A DNA stretch of 45,233 nt, taken from the IMG/VR virus record IMGVR_UViG_3300027710_000040, positions 1 through 45,233 of that record, one strand, 5' to 3'. Under the pieces are notes generated by a model. That model was not told where the DNA came from. It saw nothing but the letters and a program-made list of their open reading frames with translations, and did no database searches. A program made the position numbers and the translations under genes. This document shows positions 31,746 through 39,518 of the stretch, one piece after another (the first letter of the stretch is position 1; every line of letters starts with the position of its first letter). The stretch comes from a virus.

Positions 31746-32204
31746 ATGACGAAAGAAACTTGGACCCCGACCGAGGAGGCGGCGTTTGTCGCCCTCCAAG
31801 AACGCCGCGAACGCGTGCAAGCGGCCATGAAAGCCGGCGTGACGACGTTGGTGGATCGCCACTTTACCGGCATGCAAGCCGAGGCGAAAAACGCGCTGTT
31901 TTCGATCCTCACGAAGCACGCGGACGATTGGCGCGACGCCCTGGCGCCGTTTGACTCGGGCGTGCGGCCTGAACCGCCCCAGGTGCCCGAATGCGCCCCG
32001 CCGGGCGGGTGGGTCCTGCACCATTTGCCCCTTGACCATCGGTTTGGGGTTCCTTGGCCGGTTTCTTACCGCCCCGACGCCGGGCGCCGCATTATCGCGT
32101 TTTTGCGCGGCGGCAAGCACCTGGGCCCGGCCGATGTGGATTCGTTCGCCTGGGGTGTCACCGGTGACACCTCCGACATTGTTTCGTGGCGCTACGCCGA
32201 TTGA
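31746..32204 (+). CDS. Hypothetical protein, island 1
   Basis: A 152-residue protein, the largest of the island. The first 60 residues are helical and charged (PTEEAAFVALQERRERVQAA), the rest mixed with WVLHHLPLDHRFGVPWPV and FLRGGKHLGPADVDSFAWG. Starts four bases after the previous stop. I recognise no domain. Confidence 0.7.
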   Translation: MTKETWTPTEEAAFVALQERRERVQAAMKAGVTTLVDRHFTGMQAEAKNALFSILTKHADDWRDALAPFDSGVRPEPPQVPECAPPGGWVLHHLPLDHRFGVPWPVSYRPDAGRRIIAFLRGGKHLGPADVDSFAWGVTGDTSDIVSWRYAD

Positions 32205-32231
32205 CTCAACCAACGACAGGAGAAACCAAGC

Positions 32232-32558
32232 ATGCCCAGCAAAACCGCTTTCAAGATGCACGAATTCCACCGCGACGACGCGTTGCAGGCCTACTGCCTG
32301 GCAATCGGGGGCCGCCCGGCCCTGCAGTTGCCTGCGCACCTCGTCACGCCGAAAACCGCCGTGGCCGTCGGCGAATTGGTGGCCGCCGCCAACGTGGACC
32401 GCAAGACCTTGTGCACGCTGGCCGACTACACCGAGCGCCTCGACGAAATGTTGGACGCCTACCACCTGGCGCCGTGGTGGCTTCGCGTGTGGTGGGCCTT
32501 GTCCAACTCGTTGCCCTACGTCAAGCCGCGGGAGGTGGAGCCGACAACGCCGCGTTGA
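32232..32558 (+). CDS. Hypothetical protein, island 1 (last gene)
   Basis: A 108-residue protein with AGGAGAAACC before its ATG. It has a helical middle (VAVGELVAAANVDRKTLCTL, then ERLDEMLDAYHLAPWWLRVW). Its last 38 bases overlap the end of the portal gene on the other strand, so the island is tightly fitted. Function unknown. Confidence 0.7.
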   Translation: MPSKTAFKMHEFHRDDALQAYCLAIGGRPALQLPAHLVTPKTAVAVGELVAAANVDRKTLCTLADYTERLDEMLDAYHLAPWWLRVWWALSNSLPYVKPREVEPTTPR

Positions 32559-33930
32559 TCTGGTCAAGGGCGGCGGCCGGATCGGTCACGGGTTCGGGCT
32601 CAGGTTCGGGCGGCGTGATCGTGGCCGCTTCGATCAACAGGGCGTCGCGTTGCTCGAGCTCCCGCAACGCGGCGTCGTCATCCAGCAATCCGGCGCCCAC
32701 CAGCGACACGACGTTGGCGACGTCCTGGGTGCGGATGTTGGACTGTTCCACCTCGGACAGGGACCACAACGGCGGGAAGTCAATGGCGAGCTCGTTGGCG
32801 GCCACGAAGCCTTGACCGAACACCGATCGGCCCAGCACCTCGGCCAGCTGCATCGCCCGCGGTTGCCAGGTCACGCGCTGTTCGGACTCCAAGCGGCCAT
32901 AGTAGTTTTCCAAGTCGCTTTCGCCCGTCGCGTTCAGGCCGCCGGGCGCCTGGCCGAGGAACCGCGTGGCGGGGATGTCCGAGGCGGCCGACAGGATTTG
33001 CACGAACGACAACACCAACTCGGGCACGCTCCCGAAACTGGCGTTCATGGTGCTGATCGTGTCGCCGTCGCCCGGCTGGCGGTCGATGACGGCGCCCCGA
33101 AAGTTGTTGATCTGGTTGACGATGTCGGCCATTGCGGACATTGCCCGTTCGCCTTCCTTGGTCCCGACTAGGTCCATGGTGTCCATTTGGGCGATGATGA
33201 CCGATGCACGTTGCACCAAGTGGTAAGCCCCCTGGCGGGTGCCGGTCGCGCGCATGAGCTCGTCATAGATCGGCAGCAACACCGACGTGCCGAAGCCATC
33301 GCGGCGGATGAACGACACGGACGACATCAAGGCGTCATCGGTGGACAACAACGGGTCGCCGTCGAGGACGACGAAACGCGATCGGTGCACGTGCTGGCTA
33401 CCCCGGACGGTGTAGACCGAGGGCCGCCCGTAGTCGGCGCTTAGGGGGTTGGTGTCATAGTCCCGCGGCGCCAGCGAAGACCGGGGGATGACGTTCAAGA
33501 ACTTCAAGCCGCCTTTTTGCACGCCGGCCAGGTTCAAAGGCTTGGACGGGTCATCGGTGCCGTCTGCCACGCCCAGGAACACCACCGCCCCGCCCACCAA
33601 CCGTTCAAGCCGGCCGGCTTGTTTGAGCACTTCGAGCACTCGGAGTTTTTCGGTTGCGGCCAGCATGTCGGCCGCGTGCTGTTCGCTCAGGCCGTCATAG
33701 CGCCAGCCCTCGCGCAACACGTCGTGCACGGGAATGGACACGATTTTGCGGGCCTGCCAGTCGGTGTGATACAGCTGGACGGCGAATTTGTCTTGCATCC
33801 ACGGTGTCATGAATTGGAACAAAGGCGCCTGCCCGGATCCCAAGTCATGTTCGCCGCCCAGGCCTGACGCCCGGGCCACCGAGTTAGCCGCCCGCACTTG
33901 TCGGCGGCGCCGCGTTGCCTGTTTGGTCAT
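32521..33930 (-). CDS. Portal protein, DUF1073 (Acb1-like N-terminal family)
   Basis: A 469-residue portal of the DUF1073 family. Typical parts: FQFMTPWMQDKFAVQLYHTD near the start, ARKIVSIPVHDVLREGWRYD, then SDIPATRFLGQAPGGLNATG (about 310-330) and the DLENYYGRLESEQ block. The portal ring is the gate for DNA at one vertex. The family model is named after an anti-CBASS protein domain, but here position after terminase points to portal. Start ATG 33930; it overlaps the end of the terminase gene by 47 bases. Confidence 0.92.
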   Translation of the reverse strand: MTKQATRRRRQVRAANSVARASGLGGEHDLGSGQAPLFQFMTPWMQDKFAVQLYHTDWQARKIVSIPVHDVLREGWRYDGLSEQHAADMLAATEKLRVLEVLKQAGRLERLVGGAVVFLGVADGTDDPSKPLNLAGVQKGGLKFLNVIPRSSLAPRDYDTNPLSADYGRPSVYTVRGSQHVHRSRFVVLDGDPLLSTDDALMSSVSFIRRDGFGTSVLLPIYDELMRATGTRQGAYHLVQRASVIIAQMDTMDLVGTKEGERAMSAMADIVNQINNFRGAVIDRQPGDGDTISTMNASFGSVPELVLSFVQILSAASDIPATRFLGQAPGGLNATGESDLENYYGRLESEQRVTWQPRAMQLAEVLGRSVFGQGFVAANELAIDFPPLWSLSEVEQSNIRTQDVANVVSLVGAGLLDDDAALRELEQRDALLIEAATITPPEPEPEPVTDPAAALDQINAALSAPPPAA

Positions 33931-35476
33931 GTTTCGTTCCGCCACCGTGGAAAGTCCAAATGCTGACGGCCATGGTGGTGCCGTCCACGTCTTCGTCGTG
34001 CGCGTGGGTGTCGTCAGCGGTAAACGCCGAATGCTCGTCGATGTACGCCCCGACCCACTCGCACCCCGGGATTGTGTCAGACGGGGCCCACACGTCCCCG
34101 TTAAAAATGTTCCACGACGCCTTGTTGGCCCGGCCCACCTTGTCGGCGGGGTAACCGTAGTCCGTCGGTTTCCACAATTGCACCTTGTGGCCGTGCACGC
34201 GCTGTTCGACCGAGCGTTGCCGCGTCATGGCCTGGGCGAGGGACACGCCCGAGGCCTTGGCCTCGATGTAAAACCGTTTCGCCTGGGGGTGGGCCTGCCA
34301 GAACTTCGCGGCATGCTGCAGCATTTCGGGGAACTCCCAACGGCCGTGCAGGCGGTCGAGCAGGTACAGCCGGCGCGCCCCCTCGGCGCCCCAAAAGTAA
34401 AAGCCGCTCGGGTCGTTGGCTTCGTCTTTGGTGTAGGCCGTGTCCGCCGTGATCCAGAACGCCGAGCACCGGGCCATGACCTCGTCGCGGTTGGCGTAGA
34501 AGCGCCACCACGATTCCCGGAAAATGCCGCCGCCCGAGGGCCGGGGGTCTTGTTGGTACTGCCCCGCGAACGTCTCGCCCGCCAGGGGGTTCGCCTGGCC
34601 GCGGTCGTTCTTGCGGTCGCGCATGGCCTTGAGGTCGGCCACGGTGTGTTTCGCCGGCCACAATGCCCGCTCGTTTGGCGTGCCCTCGTCGATGAGCGCC
34701 GCTAACCGGCGGTGGTGCCAGGCCATGGACGTGTCGGCCAGGACGTGCGCGGTGAAGTCCTTTTGGTGGATCCGCTGCATGATGAGCAACACCGGCGTGC
34801 GCGGGCTGTTGCGCCGGCTTCGAATGGTGGTTTCCCACCGCCCGTTGATCCCTTCGCGAATCGTGTCGTGCCTGGCGTCGTCGGGTTTCAACGGGTCGTC
34901 AATGAGCAGGCAACCCGAGAACGTGAACGCGCCGGTGTCGGGGTCCACCTCGTCAAGCCGGCCGGCGCCGAAGCCGGTAACCGTGCCCCCGGTGGCCGCC
35001 GCCAAGAACGTCCCGCCCTGGGCCGTCTGCCACGCCCCCTTCGCGTCCTTGTGCGCCTTCAACGTGATGTGGGGCCACAGCTGGCGAAACTCCCGCGATT
35101 TCATGAGGTCGCGTATCGCGTCGGAGTTTTCGTAAACCAGCGGTTGGCTAAAGGACAGGTGGATGAACTCGCATCGGGGGTTTTTGACGTAGCACCACGC
35201 CACGAACAGCACCACGCACAGTTCGGTTTTTGAGTACCGCGGCGGCATGTTTTCAATGAGCCCCGTGGCGCCGCCAGGCAACTCCCCGCGCCACATCGCC
35301 ATGAGGTCGTCGCACAAGATCCGGTGATGTTCCGCGAAGACGAACGACGACCCCTTGCGGACCTTGAAAAAGTAGCGGGCGAAGAATTCAAACGAGGCTT
35401 CGCACTCCTCCCGCAGGACGTCGAGCACCTGGGCGTCGGTCAAGCCCAGGTCGGCGAGGGGGTCGGCTGTTGTCAT
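33884..35476 (-). CDS. Terminase large subunit
   Basis: A 530-residue packaging motor. The N-terminal ATPase has a Walker A-like loop in MPPRYSKTE (about 72-80), a Walker B in GCLLIDDPLKP (about 183-193) and a QRIHQKDFTAHV segment. The C-terminal nuclease domain has FWITADTAYTK (about 342-352, acidic) and FYIEAKASGVSLAQ (about 405-418). It cuts and pumps genome DNA into the prohead. It lies before portal, but is separated from the small subunit gene by an opposite-strand island. Confidence 0.95.
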   Translation of the reverse strand: MTTADPLADLGLTDAQVLDVLREECEASFEFFARYFFKVRKGSSFVFAEHHRILCDDLMAMWRGELPGGATGLIENMPPRYSKTELCVVLFVAWCYVKNPRCEFIHLSFSQPLVYENSDAIRDLMKSREFRQLWPHITLKAHKDAKGAWQTAQGGTFLAAATGGTVTGFGAGRLDEVDPDTGAFTFSGCLLIDDPLKPDDARHDTIREGINGRWETTIRSRRNSPRTPVLLIMQRIHQKDFTAHVLADTSMAWHHRRLAALIDEGTPNERALWPAKHTVADLKAMRDRKNDRGQANPLAGETFAGQYQQDPRPSGGGIFRESWWRFYANRDEVMARCSAFWITADTAYTKDEANDPSGFYFWGAEGARRLYLLDRLHGRWEFPEMLQHAAKFWQAHPQAKRFYIEAKASGVSLAQAMTRQRSVEQRVHGHKVQLWKPTDYGYPADKVGRANKASWNIFNGDVWAPSDTIPGCEWVGAYIDEHSAFTADDTHAHDEDVDGTTMAVSIWTFHGGGTKHDQTGNAAPPTSAGG

Positions 35477-35509
35477 GGCGCCAATTGTGCCCGACTCGTC
35501 AACAGGGGG

Positions 35510-35544
35510 TTGACGGGGCCGGGGAATGTCGTTAAATTAACTAC
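35510..35544 (+). promoter_or_regulatory. Palindrome promoter, copy 3
   Basis: TTGACG 35510-35515, 17 bases, TAAATT 35533-35538, in GTCGTTAAATTAACTAC (35528-35544; one mismatch in the left arm). The leader begins ATCGACAACGCACC as in copies 2, 4 and 5. It reads into island 2. Confidence 0.85.
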
Positions 35545-35575
35545 ATCGACAACGCACCACGAAAGGAAACCCGCC

Positions 35576-35806
35576 ATGTTTTACGGCATTGTCACCCAGG
35601 TGGACGGCAGCTACACCGAACGCCAGTTGCGCGCCTACCCGCTGCAGGCCCAACGCACCGCCGACGGCGCCCAGGCGGTGCCCGCTGCGAAGGTCCGCCG
35701 CTTTCGTCAGCGCCTGCGCACCCCGCACGTCGCGCACGTCGTGGCCGGCGGCATCGTCGTGACCCAAATCACCAAGGCCGAAGCCGACGCCCTGTTGAAC
35801 CCGTAA
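35576..35806 (+). CDS. Small hypothetical protein, island 2
   Basis: A 76-residue basic protein (GIVTQVDGSYTERQLRAYPL, then HVVAGGIVVTQITKAEADAL). GAAAGGAAAC precedes the ATG. First gene of island 2, directly behind promoter copy 3. No family recognised. Confidence 0.7.
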   Translation: MFYGIVTQVDGSYTERQLRAYPLQAQRTADGAQAVPAAKVRRFRQRLRTPHVAHVVAGGIVVTQITKAEADALLNP

Positions 35807-35831
35807 GCCCAACCCCGAAAGGAACCGAATC

Positions 35832-36095
35832 GTGCGAATCAACGTCTACAGCCAAGAACTGACCGACGAAGTCCAAGAAATTCACAAGCGCAGCAACACC
35901 GGGGTGACCTACTCGGCCGCCCAGCTGGTGCTGCACTCTTCGCCGCGTCTGCACCACCCACCCGCCGATGACGACCGTAGCGCCGTCACTTTCTGGCTAC
36001 CAAAGTCACCCGAACGCCGCGAACAAATGGCCCTCGCTTTTGAACGCATCGCGCACGTCTTCCGCACCGCACCCCCCGAAACCGGCTTGGATTGA
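35832..36095 (+). CDS. Small phage protein, island 2
   Basis: An 87-residue protein with a GTG start behind GAAAGGAACC. Its pattern (INVYSQELTDEVQ, then TYSAAQLVLHSSPRLHHP and SAVTFWLPKSPERREQMA) looks conserved, and I believe similar proteins occur in other proteobacterial phages, but no function is known to me. Confidence 0.75.
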   Translation: MRINVYSQELTDEVQEIHKRSNTGVTYSAAQLVLHSSPRLHHPPADDDRSAVTFWLPKSPERREQMALAFERIAHVFRTAPPETGLD

Positions 36096-36097
36096 CC

Positions 36098-36205
36098 GTG
36101 CACACCGACGGCCAGGGGTATCGCCTGCCCACCGCCCCGCCCGGCTGGCCGTTTGGCCGGACTCCTTTGCCCCCTCCCGCGCCCGCTCAGGACGCACCGT
36201 TTTAA
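36098..36205 (+). CDS. Possible 35-residue Pro-rich peptide
   Basis: A short frame with GTG start two bases after the previous stop, ending TAA at 36203-36205. The product is rich in Pro and Gly and ends DAPF. It fills an otherwise empty gap, but the ribosome-binding site is weak and it may be non-coding. Confidence 0.35.
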   Translation: MHTDGQGYRLPTAPPGWPFGRTPLPPPAPAQDAPF

Positions 36206-36217
36206 AAGGCCCCGACC

Positions 36218-36412
36218 ATGGACCACCTCGCCCGTCTGGTGCTCTATTCGCGGTTCGTGAACCCCCAACCTGGGGAGCCGGCCGCCGCCTATGAACGGCG
36301 GTTCTGGCGGGTGCGCGCGGTGCTTGAGTTCGTCGAAGACGCCGCCTACACCCTGGCCGCCCTGTTGCTTGGCGGCATCGCCGGTTTCCTGTTCGGGCTT
36401 GCGGGGTGTTGA
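36218..36412 (+). CDS. Small membrane protein, island 2
   Basis: A 64-residue protein with a charged N-terminal half (RLVLYSRFVNPQPGEP, then AAYERRFWRVRAVLEF) and one C-terminal membrane segment (AYTLAALLLGGIAGFLFGLA, about 43-62). A small tail-anchored type protein could act on the host membrane. Its TGA overlaps the -35 box of promoter copy 4. No family recognised. Confidence 0.72.
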   Translation: MDHLARLVLYSRFVNPQPGEPAAAYERRFWRVRAVLEFVEDAAYTLAALLLGGIAGFLFGLAGC

Positions 36413-36443
36413 CAACGGCGCGGAAGGTAGTTAAATTAACTAC
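36409..36443 (+). promoter_or_regulatory. Palindrome promoter, copy 4
   Basis: TTGACA 36409-36414, 17 bases, TAAATT 36432-36437 in the perfect palindrome GTAGTTAAATTAACTAC (36427-36443). Apart from one base in the spacer it matches copy 2 through the leader to the start codon, so the two arose by duplication or recombination. Confidence 0.88.
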
Positions 36444-36469
36444 ATCGACAACGCACCGGAGAACACGAC

Positions 36470-36709
36470 ATGACCAAGCCCAGCACCTTCGCCCAGGTCG
36501 TCGCCACCATGGCCGCCACGCTCACCGCCCAAGTCGGTGTCGCCGTTGAAGTGACCCACCGCGGCGCGGATCTTTGGACGGCCAGCTTTGAGGGCACCGC
36601 CGCCCACCCGGCCGCCGCCCTGGTTGAGGTGCTGCGCAAGGTTGGCACCGACGTGACCGTGGACGCCTGCGAAGACCTTGAAATGACCTGCGTTTACTTC
36701 AAGGCCTGA
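36470..36709 (+). CDS. Small hypothetical protein, island 2
   Basis: A 79-residue protein: a helical N-terminal part (FAQVVATMAATLTAQVGVAV) and strands after it (LWTASFEGTAAHP, CEDLEMTCVYFKA). It has its own palindrome promoter and GGAG site from the shared leader. Function unknown. Confidence 0.72.
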   Translation: MTKPSTFAQVVATMAATLTAQVGVAVEVTHRGADLWTASFEGTAAHPAAALVEVLRKVGTDVTVDACEDLEMTCVYFKA

Positions 36710-36711
36710 GC

Positions 36712-36948
36712 ATGCCCGGCCCCCGCGAAAACACCGCCACCGTCGAGGGCCTGCGGGCCCAGGTGCTGGCGCATCCGATGTGCGCCCGCCTGCGCGAAGT
36801 GGGCGGCGCGTTCGTGGTCACCTATCCCGCCGGCGCGCACCCCGCCGTTGACGGCGCGCGGTCGTCCTACAGCGACGGCAAAGCCCGCGCCCTCGAACGC
36901 CTGTTGCCGGTCCTTGAGCGCCATTGGCGCGAGGGCACGCCGTCATAA
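36712..36948 (+). CDS. Small hypothetical protein, island 2 (last gene)
   Basis: A 78-residue protein (TVEGLRAQVLAHPMCARLRE, AFVVTYPAGAHPAVDG, then a helix with KARALERLLPVLERHW). It starts two bases after the previous stop and its end overlaps the last six bases of the small terminase gene on the other strand. Function unknown. Confidence 0.7.
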   Translation: MPGPRENTATVEGLRAQVLAHPMCARLREVGGAFVVTYPAGAHPAVDGARSSYSDGKARALERLLPVLERHWREGTPS

Positions 36949-37677
36949 CAGGCCGCGCAGGGCCTTGACGACCCGGGCGCGCTGTTCGGGCGTCAGCGTT
37001 GCCGCGTCGGTCGTGACGACGCCCACGGCGCCCGAGTGCTTCACGTGCTCGGCCAGGCCGCCCAGGACCTTTGCAATGTTGGTCAAGGCCGCATCCTGAG
37101 AACGGGTGTGAATCTTGAACCCCGATTTGGTCCGCTCCACCCCAGCGAACAGGCGTCGCGCCGCCGGCGATACGTTGCGCAGGTCGGCCAGTTGGACCCG
37201 CTCGATTCCTTCGCCCTCGCAGTGCGGACACTCGGGATGTGGGCCGCGCGTGCGGCGGAAACCATAGCCCCCGGCCAGGTCCGGCGCCGGCTTGCCCGCC
37301 TCGACCGCCTTGGCGCATTCCAAGGCCCATTCGTTTTCGTCGCGCCACTGATAGCGGTGGTCGAAGCCCCAGCAATGGCGGCAGGCATCCCGCACGATGC
37401 GCGCGAGCTCGGACGGATCCGCCCGCACCAGCTGCACCCACTCAGCGAGAACCCATTGCATATCGACTTGCGCCGCTTCGAGCGCGGCGGCCTTGTGCGC
37501 GGCCAGGGCGGCGGCCACGCGGGGGCGATGCTCGACCGACGAGGCCTTGACGGCCGCCGTCTGCTTTTTCATGCCTGCGGTTGAGTACGCCGCTTCGTAA
37601 GCCTCCCTCACCCCCAGCCCGCGAAGCCTGGCGGCCACAAAAGCGTTTTCCCGGTCGGTCAATGTGCTGCGTTTCAT
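36943..37677 (-). CDS. Terminase small subunit with zinc-binding insert
   Basis: A 244-residue protein of the Terminase_2 type. The N-terminal HTH region (LTDRENAFVAARLRG, then VREAYEAAYSTAG) binds packaging-site DNA. A central CRHCWGFDHRYQW and CPHCEGEG pair forms a zinc-ribbon-like insert (about 106-170). The C-terminal part holds helices and EQRARVVKALRG. It reads away from the AT-rich region, so packaging may start close to its own gene. It is separated from the large subunit by island 2. Confidence 0.9.
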   Translation of the reverse strand: MKRSTLTDRENAFVAARLRGLGVREAYEAAYSTAGMKKQTAAVKASSVEHRPRVAAALAAHKAAALEAAQVDMQWVLAEWVQLVRADPSELARIVRDACRHCWGFDHRYQWRDENEWALECAKAVEAGKPAPDLAGGYGFRRTRGPHPECPHCEGEGIERVQLADLRNVSPAARRLFAGVERTKSGFKIHTRSQDAALTNIAKVLGGLAEHVKHSGAVGVVTTDAATLTPEQRARVVKALRGLL

Positions 37678-37971
37678 GCCTGCGATCCTAAACCCACCCG
37701 CCACGACCCGCCACAACGCGATTCGGTGGGTGCTCTAAGTTGTTGATTTTAAAGCCTTACCCTCTTTACCCTCTATACCCTCTAGTAAAGATAGAGTGTT
37801 AAAGAATAACGTATAAACGTAAGTATGATTTTATATGTAGGTAGGCGGGGGAGTAGCGGACCCTCATGGTGGGTGCGGGGTTTTTACGATTTTTGCCCCG
37901 TTTTCCCCTATGTGTTGCGTTACCCCGCCGAAGTGGGTAAAGTTGAAAAAAGTATGATTTGAGGGGTTCCG
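37678..37971. other. AT-rich intergenic region, candidate origin or packaging site
   Basis: This 294-bp gap between divergent genes is the only long AT-rich stretch in the window (strongest at 37741-37850). It holds three 9-bp tandem repeats, an 11-bp direct repeat (AAGTATGATTT at 37821-37831 and 37950-37960) with TATGAT -10-like boxes, and no gene I can support. Position beside the small terminase suits a pac site; the iteron-like repeats suit an origin. A GAGGGG ribosome-binding site precedes the gene at 37972. Confidence 0.6.
37757..37783 (+). repeat. Three tandem 9-bp repeats (iteron-like)
   Basis: Units TTACCCTCT (37757-37765), TTACCCTCT (37766-37774) and ATACCCTCT (37775-37783) stand head to tail, next to an AT-rich stretch. 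This resembles iterons bound by replication initiators. Confidence 0.85.
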
Positions 37972-38271
37972 ATGCTCAAGATTTCACGCCAAGATGCAGC
38001 CAGGCTGGGCCGAAAAACGTACAGAACCGCCAAGCCTTGCAAGAACGGCCACGATTCCCCCCGCTACGTTTCGACCGGCCAGTGTGTCGCCTGCATGTCC
38101 AACCGCTACGCCGAGGCCGTGCGCCAGGCCGACAAGCCCCGTTGCGTGACTTACCGTTTGAGGGCTTCGGACGTCGCCGAGGTCAACGCCCTGGTGCTGG
38201 CGCTGTTCCTGCAGCGCGGGGAAGTCCCTCCCGAGCTCCCCGCTATTGACGCCGCCGTCATTGGTCGTTAA
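37972..38271 (+). CDS. Small zinc-finger-like protein
   Basis: A 99-residue basic protein. Its first half holds KPCKNGHDSPRYVSTGQCVAC, whose C-x2-GH and C-x2-C ligands form a treble-clef-like zinc site seen in phage proteins and at the N-terminus of HNH nucleases. No HNH motif follows. The end overlaps promoter copy 6. Possibly a DNA-binding regulator; function inferred only from the fold. Confidence 0.75.
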   Translation: MLKISRQDAARLGRKTYRTAKPCKNGHDSPRYVSTGQCVACMSNRYAEAVRQADKPRCVTYRLRASDVAEVNALVLALFLQRGEVPPELPAIDAAVIGR

Positions 38272-38280
38272 TATCACTAC
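38246..38280 (+). promoter_or_regulatory. Palindrome promoter, degenerate copy 6
   Basis: TTGACG 38246-38251, 17 bases, TAATAT 38269-38274, within GTCGTTAATATCACTAC (38264-38280), which matches the consensus palindrome at 13 of 17 positions. It lies just before the operon that carries the methyltransferases. The leader sequence differs from the other copies. Confidence 0.6.
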
Positions 38281-38306
38281 ACCTCAACTTCAACCGGGCC
38301 CCAACC

Positions 38307-38720
38307 GTGACCCACATTCATTCCGTCGTGCCGGCCGTTGACGCGCTGGTGTTCTGGCCCCTGCCGCCGCGGCGCCCCGTCTCGGGCCGGGTGTGCCGCG
38401 TGCACGGCGCCGTCGTCGTGGTGACCGAAGTCGGCCGCGTCTATTCCAGCGAAGTGCAAGACCGTGTCGCCTACCTGCGCGGGTCGGCGAAGTTTGAAAG
38501 CACGTTTGCCGCCCTGGTGAAACTCGGCGTCGTCTCCAAGGCCGAAGCCGACGCACACTTGGCCGACATCGCGGCCATTCGCAAGGCCGATTCCGACAGG
38601 TGGGAGGCAAAACGCATGCTCGACGGGGCGAAGGCCCTGGGCATCAAACTGACGGTGGCGCAGCGCGGGCAACTGTTGCGCGTGGCGATGGCCGCCGTGA
38701 AGGGTGGCCGCCGTGGATGA
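38307..38720 (+). CDS. Hypothetical protein
   Basis: A 137-residue protein (GTG start) with a strand-rich first half (SGRVCRVHGAVVVVTEVGRV) and a helical second half (FAALVKLGVVSKAEADAHL, then KALGIKLTVAQRGQLL). First gene of the accessory operon. It overlaps the next gene by 17 bases. No family recognised. Confidence 0.7.
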   Translation: MTHIHSVVPAVDALVFWPLPPRRPVSGRVCRVHGAVVVVTEVGRVYSSEVQDRVAYLRGSAKFESTFAALVKLGVVSKAEADAHLADIAAIRKADSDRWEAKRMLDGAKALGIKLTVAQRGQLLRVAMAAVKGGRRG

Positions 38721-39024
38721 CCGCCGCACGCTTTCGTTCGTCACCGACGCGCCAGTGGTGGAGGTCGTCGGCCACGGGTACAACGACGCCGAGTTGCCCC
38801 CGGGCTTTGATGCCGATGGTGAACGTGTCGTGGTGCTCAAGCGCATGCGCGAGGCCAACCCCGGCGCGCTGGTGCAGCTTGTCGAGGGCGGGAAGTGGAC
38901 GCCGTACCGCGGCCCGCGCGACTTCGCAAACCAGCACCGCCAGGCGTCCAAGCGCGTCGCCCGCAACCGAGCGCGCACCAAGGCCGCCCATCGTGCCCGC
39001 ATGGCGCAGAAAGGCCGCAAGTGA
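38704..39024 (+). CDS. Small basic hypothetical protein
   Basis: A 106-residue protein ending in a strongly basic stretch (KRVARNRARTKAAHRARMAQ, about 83-102) that could bind nucleic acid. Start GTG 38704 or 38713. Coupled to the methyltransferase by GTGA. Function unknown. Confidence 0.68.
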   Translation: MAAVDDRRTLSFVTDAPVVEVVGHGYNDAELPPGFDADGERVVVLKRMREANPGALVQLVEGGKWTPYRGPRDFANQHRQASKRVARNRARTKAAHRARMAQKGRK

Positions 39025-39518
39025 AGCCGCTGGCCCTTGATGTGTGTTGCGGTAGCCGCATGATGTGGTTTGACAAAGCAGACCCACGCGCGTTATTTGG
39101 TGACATTCGACGCGAAACCTTGACAGTCACCGACAACAGCCGGGGCAACCCCTCGGGCGTCCGAACCGTGACGATTGATCCGGACGTGTTGTTTGATTTC
39201 CGGGCGTTACCTTTCGCGGACGCCTCGTTTAAGGTCGTGGCTTTTGATCCTCCCCACTTGGTGCACGCCGGGCCGCGGTCTTGGCTTGCCGCCAAGTATG
39301 GTCGGCTGGGAGACTGCTGGCGGGAGGATCTGGCCAGCGGGTTCCGCGAATGCTTCCGCGTACTTGAGCCGGGCGGCGTGCTGGTGTTCAAATGGAACGA
39401 AACGCAAGTAAAGGTGCGCGAGGTTCTCGCACTTTGCCCCGTGCCGCCGATGTTCGGGCAAGTTTCCGGCCAAAAAGGCTTCACCCATTTTCTAGTTTTC
39501 GTGAAGGGGCACGCGTGA
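39021..39518 (+). CDS. Class I SAM-dependent methyltransferase with DPPH motif
   Basis: A 165-residue protein: LALDVCCGSRMMWFD (about 4-18) is motif I for S-adenosylmethionine, and FDPPHLVHAG (75-84) is motif IV. DPPH is a variant of DPPY used by amino-methylating DNA enzymes. Late parts LEPGGVLVFKWNETQV and GFTHFLVFVK fit the same fold. A single small domain with no target-recognition part is typical of phage enzymes. DNA or RNA could be the substrate; DNA is favoured by the neighbouring C5 methyltransferase (GTGA overlap). Confidence 0.85.
   Translation: MKPLALDVCCGSRMMWFDKADPRALFGDIRRETLTVTDNSRGNPSGVRTVTIDPDVLFDFRALPFADASFKVVAFDPPHLVHAGPRSWLAAKYGRLGDCWREDLASGFRECFRVLEPGGVLVFKWNETQVKVREVLALCPVPPMFGQVSGQKGFTHFLVFVKGHA

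Noticed and set aside
32521-33930. DUF1073 protein as an anti-CBASS enzyme (Acb1)
   Set aside because: The family label mentions Acb1, but the place after terminase and the full length fit a portal, and I see no Acb1-type twin HxT motifs.
37880-37905. Hairpin CGGGG/CCCCG with T-rich flanks in the AT-rich gap
   Set aside because: Five-base stem with a long loop; too weak to call a terminator.
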